The position numbers and the translations under genes are program-made. A model generated the notes under the pieces. The model saw nothing but the letters and a program-made list of their open reading frames with translations, ran no database searches and was not told where the DNA came from. This document shows, piece by piece, positions 17,564-26,843 of a DNA stretch of 64,000 bases (positions are counted from its first letter, which is position 1; each line of letters opens with the position of its first letter). Source of the DNA: OMII01 sp947467385 (GTDB lineage Bacteria; Bdellovibrionota_C; UBA2361; OMII01). The DNA is taken from the NCBI GenBank assembly GCA_044360075.1, contig JBIKLA010000020.1, positions 6,525-70,524 of the forward strand. The letters run 5' to 3'.

Positions 17564-17968
17564 ATGACCGAACAACGTCACAATTTCACCACATCGGTTC
17601 TCTGGGTAACCGCCTTGTACTACTTGGCTTGCGGAGTTTCCGCGATTACGTACCCCAAGATATGGCTGATCGTATCGGGCCTTCCGAGCGAGGTATCGAA
17701 CGAGCTAGCGCTGGCTTTCGGCGTGGCTGGGGTATACCTGCTGACGATGGCTGCCGCGGCGACGCTCAGCGCGCTCAATCCGCTTACGCACCGAAGCCTG
17801 ATCTTTATCCTGATCGTCGGCAACCTCATCGACTTCGCCGTCACACTCAAGGCTGTCGTTGCTCACTCGCTGCCGATCATCAACGGCGGACTCTTCATCG
17901 CCGTCACGGTGGCCTTCGCCGTCTTCCTGTCAATGGCGTATGTGAAAACGCGGCTCAACAATACTTAA
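17564..17968 (+). CDS. Small four-helix membrane protein, hypothetical
   Basis: A 134-residue integral membrane protein of unknown function. Four hydrophobic segments are visible, near residues 12-32, 45-68, 76-95 and 102-124. ATG 17564 is chosen because GGGGGAT lies about 6 nt upstream; the frame is open earlier, but the upstream residues overlap the start of the divergent SDR gene and look non-coding. It stands alone, divergent from the lipid operon and 219 bp before a large unknown gene. Confidence 0.6.
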   Translation: MTEQRHNFTTSVLWVTALYYLACGVSAITYPKIWLIVSGLPSEVSNELALAFGVAGVYLLTMAAAATLSALNPLTHRSLIFILIVGNLIDFAVTLKAVVAHSLPIINGGLFIAVTVAFAVFLSMAYVKTRLNNT

Positions 17969-18186
17969 GCCTGCTTCAACGACGGGCCACTTGGCCGGGA
18001 TCATCTCGCCCTGAATCCATAACCGACTATTTCAAACAGGTGCGCTGGTGCTGCGCATACAAAAAATGTTGCGTGGGGCTCAAGGTGACCTATGGTGTTT
18101 GAAGCACCAAATTTAAATCAACCTTTGACACCTTCGGAGCCCGGTGTTACCGAAGAGCACAGTCGTTAAGAGTTCCTAAGACAGAG

Positions 18187-20409
18187 ATGCCGTCCCCTAG
18201 CTCAAATCCCGATCCTTCCCGCAGGCGTAATCCCCGGAACAAATCAGCAGAGGAGCAGCAACCACAGCAGCTTTCGATGCCGCCACTTGCTCCCGTGCAC
18301 GACCTGCTGCAGAAGGGCCCGGAGTCGTCTCACTACTTTGAGACGATCTTCAAGATCATTCAGGACGTCGATAGCAATCGCCCGTTCATCGTCACGGAAT
18401 CGGGGAAGCAGGCCCTGCAGCAGCTCGACATGTTCGAGTGGAGCACGCAATATCCGCCAAACACCACTCCACGGCAGGTGCCGTACTTTGTGAGCGACAG
18501 CCACCTGCATGACCAGCTTGCCCAGGCCTACGAGAAGTATGGCGATCTGGCCCGTGTCATTCCGCGTGAGAGCCAGCGTGCTCAGCGGCGGGCCTACAAG
18601 CGCGCACCCCAGACGGCGTCGCCGGATGACAGTACGTCCAAGCTTGTGGAGCTCCAGGCCAAGATCGATGCCCTTCATGGGCAGCTCTTCAAGCGCCACC
18701 ACAACTACGACGTACTTGTTGGGGATGCTCACATCCGGTTCAGCCCCTTCGGGCGCGCAATCCGGGATGGCATATCGAAGATGTCACCGGAGTGCTCCGT
18801 CCTCACCATTAAGGTGCTCTCCCGTGCGGAGCAGATCGACCCTGCGGCGAAGATGCAATGGCGCAAGGTTCTTGAGCACACCGTAAAGCTGTCGCGGCTG
18901 CCAAACCCCGAACTACACCTGCGCAAGCTCAACATCGGTATCATTCAGAAGAGCATCGACTTGACCGGCGAGAACCTCGAGCGGCGCTTCAAGCAGATCG
19001 AGGCGGAGTCCCAGGTGGACAAGTACCTCAACTCTCCAAAGAGCACAGTTGGCGGCAATGCCCTGCGCTGGCTGCAATCGTCAAACGGAGGCAACTTCTG
19101 TCCGGCCCCGTACCCTAGCTGGCAAGAGGCCGACAAGCGCGAATGCCAGGAGCAAAGCAAGCGCATCGTCACGCGTGCCCGGCTCCATTCGTACACAACC
19201 TTCCAGAAGCTGCGCATTGAGGCGCGGCACCTGTGCGGAGAGGCACCGCTCTTCCAGCGCTTCGCGCGCGAAACCCACGAGCAGTTTCAGCTTGCGCACG
19301 GAAAAAATATCGATGTCCCGCCGGGGCGCGGCATGTTCATGGCTGGGCCGCGGCTTGAGCGCCTCTTCCACGCGGATGCCCTTGAGCCAGACGATGCGCT
19401 TGCAAATTACCGGGAGGCCAATGCCGCATGGTGGGAGCCTGCCCTGCCCGACTACGAAAACACGAGCGCCGTCTTCCTGCGGAGCTGGTTCGCCATCTTT
19501 AATCCCACGCCGGACTTCTCGCTGTTCGGCACCCGTTACGCCATCGTAGTGGATAACAACCACTTCACCGACCTGTACGGTTGCGCATACGGCATTCCCG
19601 CGTCAATCATCACCAAGAAAATTCAGCCGGCGCTCCACAACCCAGATCGAAAGCCCACGAAGAGGACAGCAGATCTCGGCGAGCGCGCTGCGTCCGTCTC
19701 GGGGCTGATCGAGGCAACGGTTGACGCGGGGCTTCCTCCGCTCGTCCTCGGGACGATGTCGCAGCTGTTTGGCGGCATGACGAATGCCCTGCCGGTAGGA
19801 TACCCGCCTACCTTAAGCTGGGAGGGTGATCGTCAGGGAGGTCTGTGGAAGGACGTCTACAACCATGTTCATTGGTCGTGGCTCGTCTGGGATATCCGCC
19901 ACAACCGGCCGCATGTGGACTTCAAAGTCGCACCGATGGCCCAAGCTGACCAGCAGATTCGGCGCTTCGCGACGAAAGGCCAGCAGCTCGTGCACCTGAC
20001 GCTCGACCGGTACGCAGCGTGGAAGAACGACCAAACTCCGGGCGAAAAGTCGGCACCCACGATGCTTCAGGAAGCCTACAAGATACACAAGGCCTACCAA
20101 TCCGGGCATGCCTCTTTGCCCCAGGACGAAACGCTCTACATTGGTATCTACGATCGGGAAACTCCGGGAGGCGCTCCCGCTCCGATCATCAACTGCCGAA
20201 CACTTGAAATTATGCGCACAGGCGGCAATATCAAGCTGCCCACCTGGAGCGACGGAACGGAGAATAATGAGGCGCTCCTGTGGAAGCAGCACATCAAGCC
20301 CCTGCTTGTGAACGTCGACAAGCACGGCATCGCGCGCGAAGGGCAATACGAGCTTGCAATTGTTGGGGACAAGGACTTAACAGAGGTACGCTATGACACA
20401 AAACGTTAG
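18187..20409 (+). CDS. Large hypothetical protein, no family recognised
   Basis: A 740-residue soluble protein. The first 35 residues are Ser/Pro/Arg/Gln-rich and probably disordered. Residues of about 140-165 include a possible short coiled coil. The C-terminal half is rich in Trp, His and Tyr (for example NHVHWSWLVWDIRHNRPHVD) and looks like a compact enzyme or binding domain. I see no signal peptide, membrane span or nucleotide-binding motif. Third-position GC is high throughout, so it is a genuine gene. It overlaps the start of a proline-rich small gene by 17 bp, suggesting a two-gene unit. A divergent member of a known family cannot be excluded. Confidence 0.7.
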   Translation: MPSPSSNPDPSRRRNPRNKSAEEQQPQQLSMPPLAPVHDLLQKGPESSHYFETIFKIIQDVDSNRPFIVTESGKQALQQLDMFEWSTQYPPNTTPRQVPYFVSDSHLHDQLAQAYEKYGDLARVIPRESQRAQRRAYKRAPQTASPDDSTSKLVELQAKIDALHGQLFKRHHNYDVLVGDAHIRFSPFGRAIRDGISKMSPECSVLTIKVLSRAEQIDPAAKMQWRKVLEHTVKLSRLPNPELHLRKLNIGIIQKSIDLTGENLERRFKQIEAESQVDKYLNSPKSTVGGNALRWLQSSNGGNFCPAPYPSWQEADKRECQEQSKRIVTRARLHSYTTFQKLRIEARHLCGEAPLFQRFARETHEQFQLAHGKNIDVPPGRGMFMAGPRLERLFHADALEPDDALANYREANAAWWEPALPDYENTSAVFLRSWFAIFNPTPDFSLFGTRYAIVVDNNHFTDLYGCAYGIPASIITKKIQPALHNPDRKPTKRTADLGERAASVSGLIEATVDAGLPPLVLGTMSQLFGGMTNALPVGYPPTLSWEGDRQGGLWKDVYNHVHWSWLVWDIRHNRPHVDFKVAPMAQADQQIRRFATKGQQLVHLTLDRYAAWKNDQTPGEKSAPTMLQEAYKIHKAYQSGHASLPQDETLYIGIYDRETPGGAPAPIINCRTLEIMRTGGNIKLPTWSDGTENNEALLWKQHIKPLLVNVDKHGIAREGQYELAIVGDKDLTEVRYDTKR

Positions 20410-20617
20410 ACACACTCCCAGCCAGGGAGACCTGAGCGCGCTGACAATGCCGCGAATGGCGCCTGAGGCACCAACGAAAGAGCCGAAAACTGCGCCGCCG
20501 CCCACAAAGCCGGATACGGACGCGCCACGGCGCGATCCGGTTGCCCCAGGACGCCGTCCCGACCCAGGAGAGAATCCTAGCCCCGAGTGCCCGGACTCAA
20601 CGTGTCCGGCCCCATAA
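20393..20617 (+). CDS. Small proline-rich protein, hypothetical
   Basis: A 74-residue product with about one quarter proline and many acidic and basic residues (PTKEPKTAPPPTKPDTDAP), ending in a Cys pair within CPDSTCPAP. It starts inside the end of the 740-residue gene with AGAGG about 6 nt before the ATG, a typical coupled start. No domain is recognisable, and it is probably disordered in isolation. Composition bias alone can create such frames, so the gene is likely but not certain. Confidence 0.5.
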   Translation: MTQNVRHTPSQGDLSALTMPRMAPEAPTKEPKTAPPPTKPDTDAPRRDPVAPGRRPDPGENPSPECPDSTCPAP

Positions 20618-20652
20618 GCAGCCCGTCAAACCGTTCGAAGGTGTGCAGCGGC

Positions 20653-21780
20653 CTACGATAGCGGCAGGAGAATCTTAAAGCAGCAGCCGGGGCGTCCGTC
20701 CGGAACCAGCTCGATTGCGCCGCCGTGCAGGCCGAGGATGCGCTGCGCGACCGCAAGGCCGATTCCGAGCCCATCAGGTGCCGCGTTGCTGCGGTCCCCG
20801 CGCGAAAACATCGAAAACAGTGACGAGGCGATCTCGGCGGGGATGCCTGGCCCATTGTCGCGCACATGAATCGCAAGCATCGGCTCGTCAGCTCGTGTTT
20901 CTGTCCCGGGCGACGTGACGGAGATAATCACCCACTCCCGATCACCATACTTAATCGAGTTGCTGAAGAGATTCAGCAGAACCCGCCGCAGGAGCTCTCG
21001 GTTGCCACGGATGACCGGCAGGCTTGAAACCTCAAGCGTCAGCTCGCACGCCGCCCCCTCTCTGAGGTCAGCGATGATTTCGCGGGCCATCGGCGCCAGC
21101 GCTACGTCGGTGAACGCGGTGCCTTCACGCCCCAGGCGGGCGAACTCGTACATCGCTTGCACGATCCCCACCAGCCGCTGGGCTGAGTCCATGGAGCGTT
21201 TCAGCATCGCCGCCGCCTTGTCGTCGAGCCCATCACGGTGCCTCGCAAGAATGTAATCAATCTTGAGAATGAGACCTGCCAGAGGGCCCCGGATGTCGTG
21301 CGCTATCGTGGCGCAGAACTCGTCGAGCCGGGAGTTTCGCTCCTCAAGCTGACGGTTAGTCTCGGTGAGGCGCGCCCGGATGAGGGAGTTCTCGTTCTCA
21401 AGGCGGCGAATGCGCAGGATGTCCCGCACGCCACGGCGCACGGAGTCTACCCAAGCCTCGTCCCGCAAGACGTAGCGCTTATGCGAGCGCGAAATCTCAC
21501 GAACGGTTGCCTCGTCGTGGCACTTCGACATGAGGAGCACGTCCGGCTCATTGTCCCGAACCTTGAGCTCGGCAAGAACGCCAGCATCGCGTGTTCCCGG
21601 TAGGTCAAAGTCAATCACGACAACGTCGTAATCGCCTTTTGCTATTTCTGCGTGGTATCCCTCAAGGGAGTGGGCTTCAACGACCTCCGCACCAGGTATC
21701 GAGAGCGGCATGGCTGAGGTGCCTGCCGTGTGCGGGTCGTGAACGATGAGAACTCGGTCTGGGCTTCGCTCAAAACCCAC
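20653..21780 (-). CDS. Receiver-histidine kinase hybrid next to fliA
   Basis: A 375-residue cytoplasmic signalling protein. Residues 8-120 form a receiver domain with likely phospho-acceptor Asp57 in VVVIDFDLPG and the conserved MSK lysine near 86. A coiled linker (122-152) follows. The kinase core has H161 in CATIAHDIRGPL, the N box NLFSNSIKYG, and G boxes VRDNGPGIP and GLGIGLAVAQ. No membrane segment is present, so the receiver probably takes input from another kinase. GTG 21780 has GGAGG 7 nt upstream. The gene follows fliA by 35 bp and may be the last gene of the flagellar operon. Confidence 0.9.
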   Translation of the reverse strand: MGFERSPDRVLIVHDPHTAGTSAMPLSIPGAEVVEAHSLEGYHAEIAKGDYDVVVIDFDLPGTRDAGVLAELKVRDNEPDVLLMSKCHDEATVREISRSHKRYVLRDEAWVDSVRRGVRDILRIRRLENENSLIRARLTETNRQLEERNSRLDEFCATIAHDIRGPLAGLILKIDYILARHRDGLDDKAAAMLKRSMDSAQRLVGIVQAMYEFARLGREGTAFTDVALAPMAREIIADLREGAACELTLEVSSLPVIRGNRELLRRVLLNLFSNSIKYGDREWVIISVTSPGTETRADEPMLAIHVRDNGPGIPAEIASSLFSMFSRGDRSNAAPDGLGIGLAVAQRILGLHGGAIELVPDGRPGCCFKILLPLS

Positions 21781-21815
21781 GCTAAACCTCCTTGTGGTGG
21801 TACGTTCCTGCGGGG

Positions 21816-22568
21816 CTACACAGCCTTTTGCAGGTAGTTCTTGAGCCGAATAAGGGCTCGTGATCGGATCTGAGATGCGCGCGACTCAGTCACACCCAAG
21901 ATCTCGCCGATTTCCTTCAGGTTAAGCTCTTCGTAAAAGTACAGGCTGATAACAAGACGCTCCTTCTCGGGCAGCCGGTCTAGCGCGCGGGCGATGACGC
22001 TCACCTTCTCGCCTCCGAGAAGCCTGTGGAGCGGATCCTGGCCCTTGCTTGCAAGCCAATCCTCGGCATGAAAGCGCTCCTCGCCGTGCCCGAAGCCAAG
22101 CTCTTCGAAGCTCAGCATCACGATGCTTCCCACCTCTCCAAGGAGGCGCTGAAGCTCGTCCATCGGCACGCCAAGCTCCTCTGCGACCTCCTCGTCCGAG
22201 GCAGGGCGCCCGAGCTTCTGCTCGATGCGGTGGTAGGCCATCTCAATCTTGTGCGACTTGAAGCGCAACGATCGCGGAAGCCAGTCCTGCGAGCGAAAGC
22301 TGTCCAGGATAGCCCCGCGAATGCGAAACTGTGCGTACGTACTGAAGTTCGTCTCGTGCTTCGGGTCGTACTTCTCAAGGGCGTCGACAAGCCCGATGAT
22401 GCCTGAGTTCAGCATCTCCTGCATGTCGATGTCCTTCGGCAGGCGCCCTGAGAGTCGGTGCACGACCTTCTTGACGAGCGGAAGGTAGCTCTTGATGAGG
22501 TCTTCCTTCTCGAACTCGTCGATGCTCTTGTATGCTTCTACGGCTGAACGTTTTGGCTTAACCACCAT
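21816..22568 (-). CDS. fliA: Flagellar sigma factor (sigma-28)
   Basis: An RNA polymerase sigma factor directing late flagellar and chemotaxis genes. At 250 residues it has region 2 (LPLVKKVVHRLSGRLP, then GIIGLVDALEKYDP and FSTYAQFRIRGAILDSFR), region 3 (KIEMAYHRIEQKLGRPASDE) and region 4 with the helix-turn-helix LNLKEIGEILGVTESRASQI. The lack of a long region 1 fits the sigma-28 class. AGGAG lies 4-5 nt upstream of the ATG. Its position directly after flhF-flhG and a small membrane gene matches Pseudomonas- and Bdellovibrio-like flagellar order. FlgM, its usual anti-sigma factor, is not in the window. Confidence 0.95.
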   Translation of the reverse strand: MVVKPKRSAVEAYKSIDEFEKEDLIKSYLPLVKKVVHRLSGRLPKDIDMQEMLNSGIIGLVDALEKYDPKHETNFSTYAQFRIRGAILDSFRSQDWLPRSLRFKSHKIEMAYHRIEQKLGRPASDEEVAEELGVPMDELQRLLGEVGSIVMLSFEELGFGHGEERFHAEDWLASKGQDPLHRLLGGEKVSVIARALDRLPEKERLVISLYFYEELNLKEIGEILGVTESRASQIRSRALIRLKNYLQKAV

Positions 22569-22797
22569 CTATCTCCTCATAGCTTCCAACCGCCCGTATC
22601 ACTGCCCAGAAAGCGAAACCAATTCCCGCCGACACAGCCAGGCAGGTGTAAATTATCTTGCTCGTCCTTACCCCCTCATCGACACCGCCGATGATGAGCA
22701 GCATGCACGCCGTCAGGATGGTCAGGCAGCTGAGGGTCTTTACAAAACCGAGTCCCGCAATGGCCCTCGCCCTCTTAGCAGTTTGCTTCTTCGCCAT
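22558..22797 (-). CDS. Two-span membrane microprotein between flhG and fliA
   Basis: A 79-residue protein with a Lys/Arg-rich N-terminus (AKKQTAKRARA) and two hydrophobic helices at about residues 19-39 and 47-67, so it is an inner-membrane hairpin protein. Its start overlaps the end of flhG by 23 bp and its end overlaps the start of fliA by 11 bp, so it is translated as part of the flagellar operon. I recognise no family. Position suggests a role in FlhF/FlhG or sigma-28 control or in export, but this is guesswork. Confidence 0.65.
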   Translation of the reverse strand: MAKKQTAKRARAIAGLGFVKTLSCLTILTACMLLIIGGVDEGVRTSKIIYTCLAVSAGIGFAFWAVIRAVGSYEEIDGG

Positions 22798-23686
22798 ATG
22801 AGTTCATCTCAAGCAACTGGCGAAAAAAGAACTGCATGCCACCCTTCACTTTGCGCTGTGGCGTCTCGTCGTCTATCCGGCGAGCCACTGCTGCCAGCGC
22901 GCGCGCCGAAGGGCTTGATGGAAACTCCAACGAGACCGGCTTCTGCTGCATAATGCACTCGCGAACCGTTTCGTCTGCCGGAACCCAGCCGAGATACCGA
23001 ACGTCTACCTGCAAAAATCTGTCTACTGCGCGGGACAACTTCGCGAACGCAGTGGTTGCCTCTCTCTCAGAGCCCACATTGTTCACCACTACCGAAAATC
23101 GCTTCTCCCCATACGTCGTGCTCAGGACCTTGATGAGCGCGTAGGTATCCGTCAGAGATGTTGGCTCGCCGTTGATAATGCACACGACCTCGGCGGCAGC
23201 GCTGTTGAAATACATGACATCAGATCCGATGCCCGCCGGCGTGTCGATCAGGAGGTAGTCGAACCGGTGTGCGACCCTCTCAATCTCCTCAAGCAGGAAC
23301 ATCTTTTCGTCGGGGCGCAGCGCCTGCAGCTCTTCAACCCCGCTGGCAGCCGGAATGATGGTGATCCCCCCGGGGCCATTGAGAAGAATATCGTCCAACG
23401 GAGCATTTCCCTTGAGCACATCGTTCAGGGTGCCTTTGGGCTGGAGGCCCATCAGGACGTCAACGTTGGCGAGCCCCAGATCAGCATCCAGCACGAGAAC
23501 GGATTGGCCCAGATTTGTGAGTGCAATCGCCACGTTGGTTACGGAGTGCGTCTTGCCGACACCGCCCTTGCCGCTGGTGAAGCTTAGGACGCGGGTAACT
23601 TCTTGGCTTGTTCGCGGGTTGCTCACTGAACTGTTTCTCCTACTCTCTGGGCGCTCTTCGCCCATACGTTCCCTGTTTTGATTCAT
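22775..23686 (-). CDS. flhG: MinD-like ATPase controlling flagellar number
   Basis: A ParA/MinD family ATPase (also called FleN or YlxH) that limits flagella number by regulating FlhF and flagellar transcription. It has the deviant Walker A SGKGGVGKTHS at residues 38-48, DADLGLANVDVLMG near 73, and the switch-like LIDTPAGIG near 147. Length is 303 residues. The C-terminal tail may act as the membrane-targeting helix. GGAGG lies close upstream of the chosen ATG. It lies 73 bp after flhF, the normal partner. Confidence 0.95.
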   Translation of the reverse strand: MNQNRERMGEERPESRRNSSVSNPRTSQEVTRVLSFTSGKGGVGKTHSVTNVAIALTNLGQSVLVLDADLGLANVDVLMGLQPKGTLNDVLKGNAPLDDILLNGPGGITIIPAASGVEELQALRPDEKMFLLEEIERVAHRFDYLLIDTPAGIGSDVMYFNSAAAEVVCIINGEPTSLTDTYALIKVLSTTYGEKRFSVVVNNVGSEREATTAFAKLSRAVDRFLQVDVRYLGWVPADETVRECIMQQKPVSLEFPSSPSARALAAVARRIDDETPQRKVKGGMQFFFRQLLEMNSYGEEANC

Positions 23687-23759
23687 GTTCCTCCGGTTCT
23701 GGCTCTCTTATCTTTTGCGTTCCTACGCTCACTCAACAACACAACGTCGTTTCAGGCAC

Positions 23760-24725
23760 TTAATGCATTTGCCGAAGCAGCAGCCAGGCCAAACGGCGGG
23801 CTGACGCAGGCTCTATCTCATCCGACACTCGGCCGCCCCCGGTCACGAAACCAAGCGGCAAGCCTGAGCGGTGGATCTCATTGATTGCTGGCCCGAGGTA
23901 TCCAGCCTGGTCAACCTTGGTCAGGATAATTCGAGAACAGTCAAACCGCCGGTACGCGCTCGTAAGCGCGCTCAGCTCACGCTCGCCGTGCGAGGCTGGC
24001 ATAACCCACATCGCCTCAAGGTCGTGGCATCCATCGAGAAGCAGCTCAATATACCGCAGCCGGTTCTCTTCGCGCGCGCCAACTCCCGGCGTGTCGATGA
24101 AGATCAGCTCACAGTCACGCAGCCGCGCGATGGCTTCCGGAATCTGCTGCCGCACATCGAGGCCACAGTCCACCGTCACCGAGGGCACGCCCACGATCTG
24201 CGCATAGGTCTCAAGGCTCATCTCATGCGAAGACCTCACTGGATCAGTTATAATAATGCCGACCGATGTGTCGAACACCGCCTGCACGTGCGCGATGAGC
24301 TTTGCAATCGTCGTCGTCTTTCCGGCCCCACTTGGCCCAATCAGGGCAACCGCGCGCGCTTTAGGCGGCAGGGCTGTGTCGAAGGAGAGCGCCTCTCCGA
24401 GGCCCCGCGCGAGCAGCTCGGCTTCGTGCCCCTCTCCGGCAAGGTAGCGGCGGCAAATGAGCTGCACGTCCCGGCTCAGGCGGTTGAGGATGAGTGCAGA
24501 CGGCGCGTCCGTTTCGCGAGCCATCTCCGCGCTCTCGTCGAGAGAGGCTAGCTCATCGCCATTTTCGCTGCCTTGCCCATCAAGCGACACAAGCTCGACC
24601 TCTATCTCGATGACACTCTCCTCCTTCCTGAGCGTGTTGAGGATGATGCCGTGGCCGCCAAGCTCGTCACGCACCTGCTGAATGACCGCCTGAACCGACT
24701 CTCCGCGAAACGTCTTCGTTCTCAT
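23760..24725 (-). CDS. flhF: Flagellar SRP-type GTPase
   Basis: A signal-recognition-particle-class GTPase that sets where flagella are built. The N-terminal B domain starts KTFRGESVQAVIQQVRDELG; an acidic linker runs to about residue 75; the NG domain contains the P loop GPSGAGKTTT at 130-139, IDTPGVG near 210 and the specificity loop ILTKVDQAG near 272. At 321 residues it is shorter than many FlhF proteins, mainly in the linker. It sits between flhA (13 bp upstream) and flhG, as usual. Confidence 0.94.
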   Translation of the reverse strand: MRTKTFRGESVQAVIQQVRDELGGHGIILNTLRKEESVIEIEVELVSLDGQGSENGDELASLDESAEMARETDAPSALILNRLSRDVQLICRRYLAGEGHEAELLARGLGEALSFDTALPPKARAVALIGPSGAGKTTTIAKLIAHVQAVFDTSVGIIITDPVRSSHEMSLETYAQIVGVPSVTVDCGLDVRQQIPEAIARLRDCELIFIDTPGVGAREENRLRYIELLLDGCHDLEAMWVMPASHGERELSALTSAYRRFDCSRIILTKVDQAGYLGPAINEIHRSGLPLGFVTGGGRVSDEIEPASARRLAWLLLRQMH

Positions 24726-24737
24726 GGCATCTCCCTG

Positions 24738-26831
24738 TTAGTCCGCGCCGATAACCCCCAGGGACTGAACGCGCGTGCTTGCAGCGATCTCATGATGGCT
24801 GATCACGGCGTATCCTGGGGCGAACCGGTCAACGAAATTGAACACTGCTGGACGCAGGTGGCCAGGCGCCAAGAGCACGGGGGTCTGCCCTATCTCGCCG
24901 AACTTTTCGGCGGCCTTGGCGAGCCTATTGATGATGACCTGTGCGACTCCCGGCTCCAGCGCGAGGAACGAGCCCTCATCCGTCTGCTGAAGGGCGTCGC
25001 TCAACGACCTCTCAAGGGTCGGGGTCATGCTCACAAGCGGTAGCACCCCATCAGGCGTCGTAAATTTAGCCGTAATGGTGCGGGCGAACTTGCGCCGCAC
25101 GAATTCGGCCAGCTTCTCCGGGCTCTTCACGTTCGGTGCCCAGTCTGCAAGCGTCTCGAGAATCGTCTTGAGGTCGCGGATGCTGACCTGCTCGCGCAGG
25201 AGATGCCCAAGCACCTGCTGCGTCCCGCCGATCGTCAGCACATTCGGTATAAGCTCCTCAACAACCTTCGGGGCCTGCTTCTGGAGATTGTCGATCAGGT
25301 GCTGGACCTCTTGGCGGCCCAAAAGCTCATGCATGTGGCTGCGGGTAAGCTCGGTGATGTGGGTCGTGACAACCGTTGAGAGGTCGACGACCGTGTAGCC
25401 CGAGAACTGTGCCCGCTCCTTCTCTACATCGGGAATCCAGAGCGCATCGAGCCCAAATGCCGGCTCCTTGGTGGGCAGGCCCTGCACAGGCGTCGTGACG
25501 TTGCCCGGGTCCATCGCAAGAAGGTAGTGCGGCTTCAGGGTGCCAGAACCAATCGTCGTGCCCTTGAGCATGAAGCGATACTCGTTGGACTTGATCCGCA
25601 CATTGTCGCGGATGTGGATGGGTGGAACGATGAAGCCGTAGTCGAGGGCAAACTGCCGCCGAATCGAGCGGATGCGCTCGACGAGGTCGCCAGCTTCCAC
25701 GATCTGAACAAGCTCGTATCCAACCTCAAGCTCAAGCGTATCCACAGCGAGCAGCCCAGTTACCTCCTCGGTGCTGCCTGGCTTGGGTGCCGCGGGGTCG
25801 GTTGCCTTGAGCCTCTCCTCAGCGTCTTTCTTAACCTTAAGCTCCTCTGCCGCACGCCTTTTGACGATGCCGAGTGCGGCAGCGCCGCCGCTTAGGAGCA
25901 TGAAGGGCAAGAACGGCAAGCCGGGGAGAACCGCCATTGCTAGGGCGACCACCGAGGTTAGGAAAAGGGGCCGTGCGCTTTGGCCAAGCTGCGAGAGAAC
26001 TTCGCTTCCGAGGTCATCCCCCGATGCCGCGCGCGCCACGATCAAGCCCGATGCGGCAGAGATGATGATCGACGGCAGCTGCGCAACGAGGCCCTCACCG
26101 ATGGTCAGGATGGTGTACGTTTGGGCGGCGTCCTTCCAGTTCATATCGTGCTGGATGATGCCGATAAGAAGCCCGCCGACGATATTGATACCGACCAGGA
26201 AGAGGGCCGCAACGGCGTCCCCTGCCACGAATTTCGCGGCTCCGTCCATAGCTCCGTAAAACTCAGCCTCTTGCGAGAGCTCCTTGCGTCGCACCCGGGC
26301 CTCCTTATCGGTGATGAGTCCGATGTTCAGGTCAGAGTCGATCGCCATTTGCTTACCCGGCATGGCGTCCAACGTAAAGCGCGCAGCGACTTCAGCGATA
26401 CGAGAGGATCCTTTCGTGAGAACTTTCAGGTTGACGAGGTTAATACAGATAAACATCACTATTCCGATGATGTAGTTTCCGCCGACCACGAACTGGCCAA
26501 ACGCCTCAATAACGTGGCCAGCCGCATCCATTCCCGAATTGCCGTTCATGAGGATGAGGCGGGTCGACGCCACGTTCATGGAGAGCCGGAAGAGCGTCGT
26601 CACAAGAAGGACCGCCGGGAATGACGAGAACATGAGAGGTCTGTCGATGTAGAGCGATGTGAAGAGGACCATCAGGGAGATGGTGATATTTATCGCGATG
26701 CACACGTCAAGGACCGGGGTTGGCAGCGGGAAGATAAGAATGGCCAGGATGCCGACGAGCGCGATCGGGATGAAGAGGTTGCTCACGCTGTTTTTTCTAA
26801 GTCCGCCAGTTGCCGATGCAGCCGTTGCCAT
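24738..26831 (-). CDS. flhA: Flagellar type III export gate protein FlhA
   Basis: The large export-gate subunit that uses proton motive force and docks substrates. At 697 residues it has about eight N-terminal membrane helices (starting FIPIALVGILAILIFPLPTP), the conserved cytoplasmic FHIPEP-type loop region (SRIAEVAARFTLDAMPGKQM then DSDLNIGLI) and a cytoplasmic C-terminal domain with export-chaperone docking features. All landmarks of the family are in place. It starts 12 bp after flhB and is followed by flhF. Confidence 0.97.
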   Translation of the reverse strand: MATAASATGGLRKNSVSNLFIPIALVGILAILIFPLPTPVLDVCIAINITISLMVLFTSLYIDRPLMFSSFPAVLLVTTLFRLSMNVASTRLILMNGNSGMDAAGHVIEAFGQFVVGGNYIIGIVMFICINLVNLKVLTKGSSRIAEVAARFTLDAMPGKQMAIDSDLNIGLITDKEARVRRKELSQEAEFYGAMDGAAKFVAGDAVAALFLVGINIVGGLLIGIIQHDMNWKDAAQTYTILTIGEGLVAQLPSIIISAASGLIVARAASGDDLGSEVLSQLGQSARPLFLTSVVALAMAVLPGLPFLPFMLLSGGAAALGIVKRRAAEELKVKKDAEERLKATDPAAPKPGSTEEVTGLLAVDTLELEVGYELVQIVEAGDLVERIRSIRRQFALDYGFIVPPIHIRDNVRIKSNEYRFMLKGTTIGSGTLKPHYLLAMDPGNVTTPVQGLPTKEPAFGLDALWIPDVEKERAQFSGYTVVDLSTVVTTHITELTRSHMHELLGRQEVQHLIDNLQKQAPKVVEELIPNVLTIGGTQQVLGHLLREQVSIRDLKTILETLADWAPNVKSPEKLAEFVRRKFARTITAKFTTPDGVLPLVSMTPTLERSLSDALQQTDEGSFLALEPGVAQVIINRLAKAAEKFGEIGQTPVLLAPGHLRPAVFNFVDRFAPGYAVISHHEIAASTRVQSLGVIGAD

Positions 26832-26843
26832 AACCTACCAACC

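Noticed and set aside
20577..20876. Short minus-strand frame at the end of the kinase gene
   Set aside because: It is a different frame from the kinase core and has no start signal.
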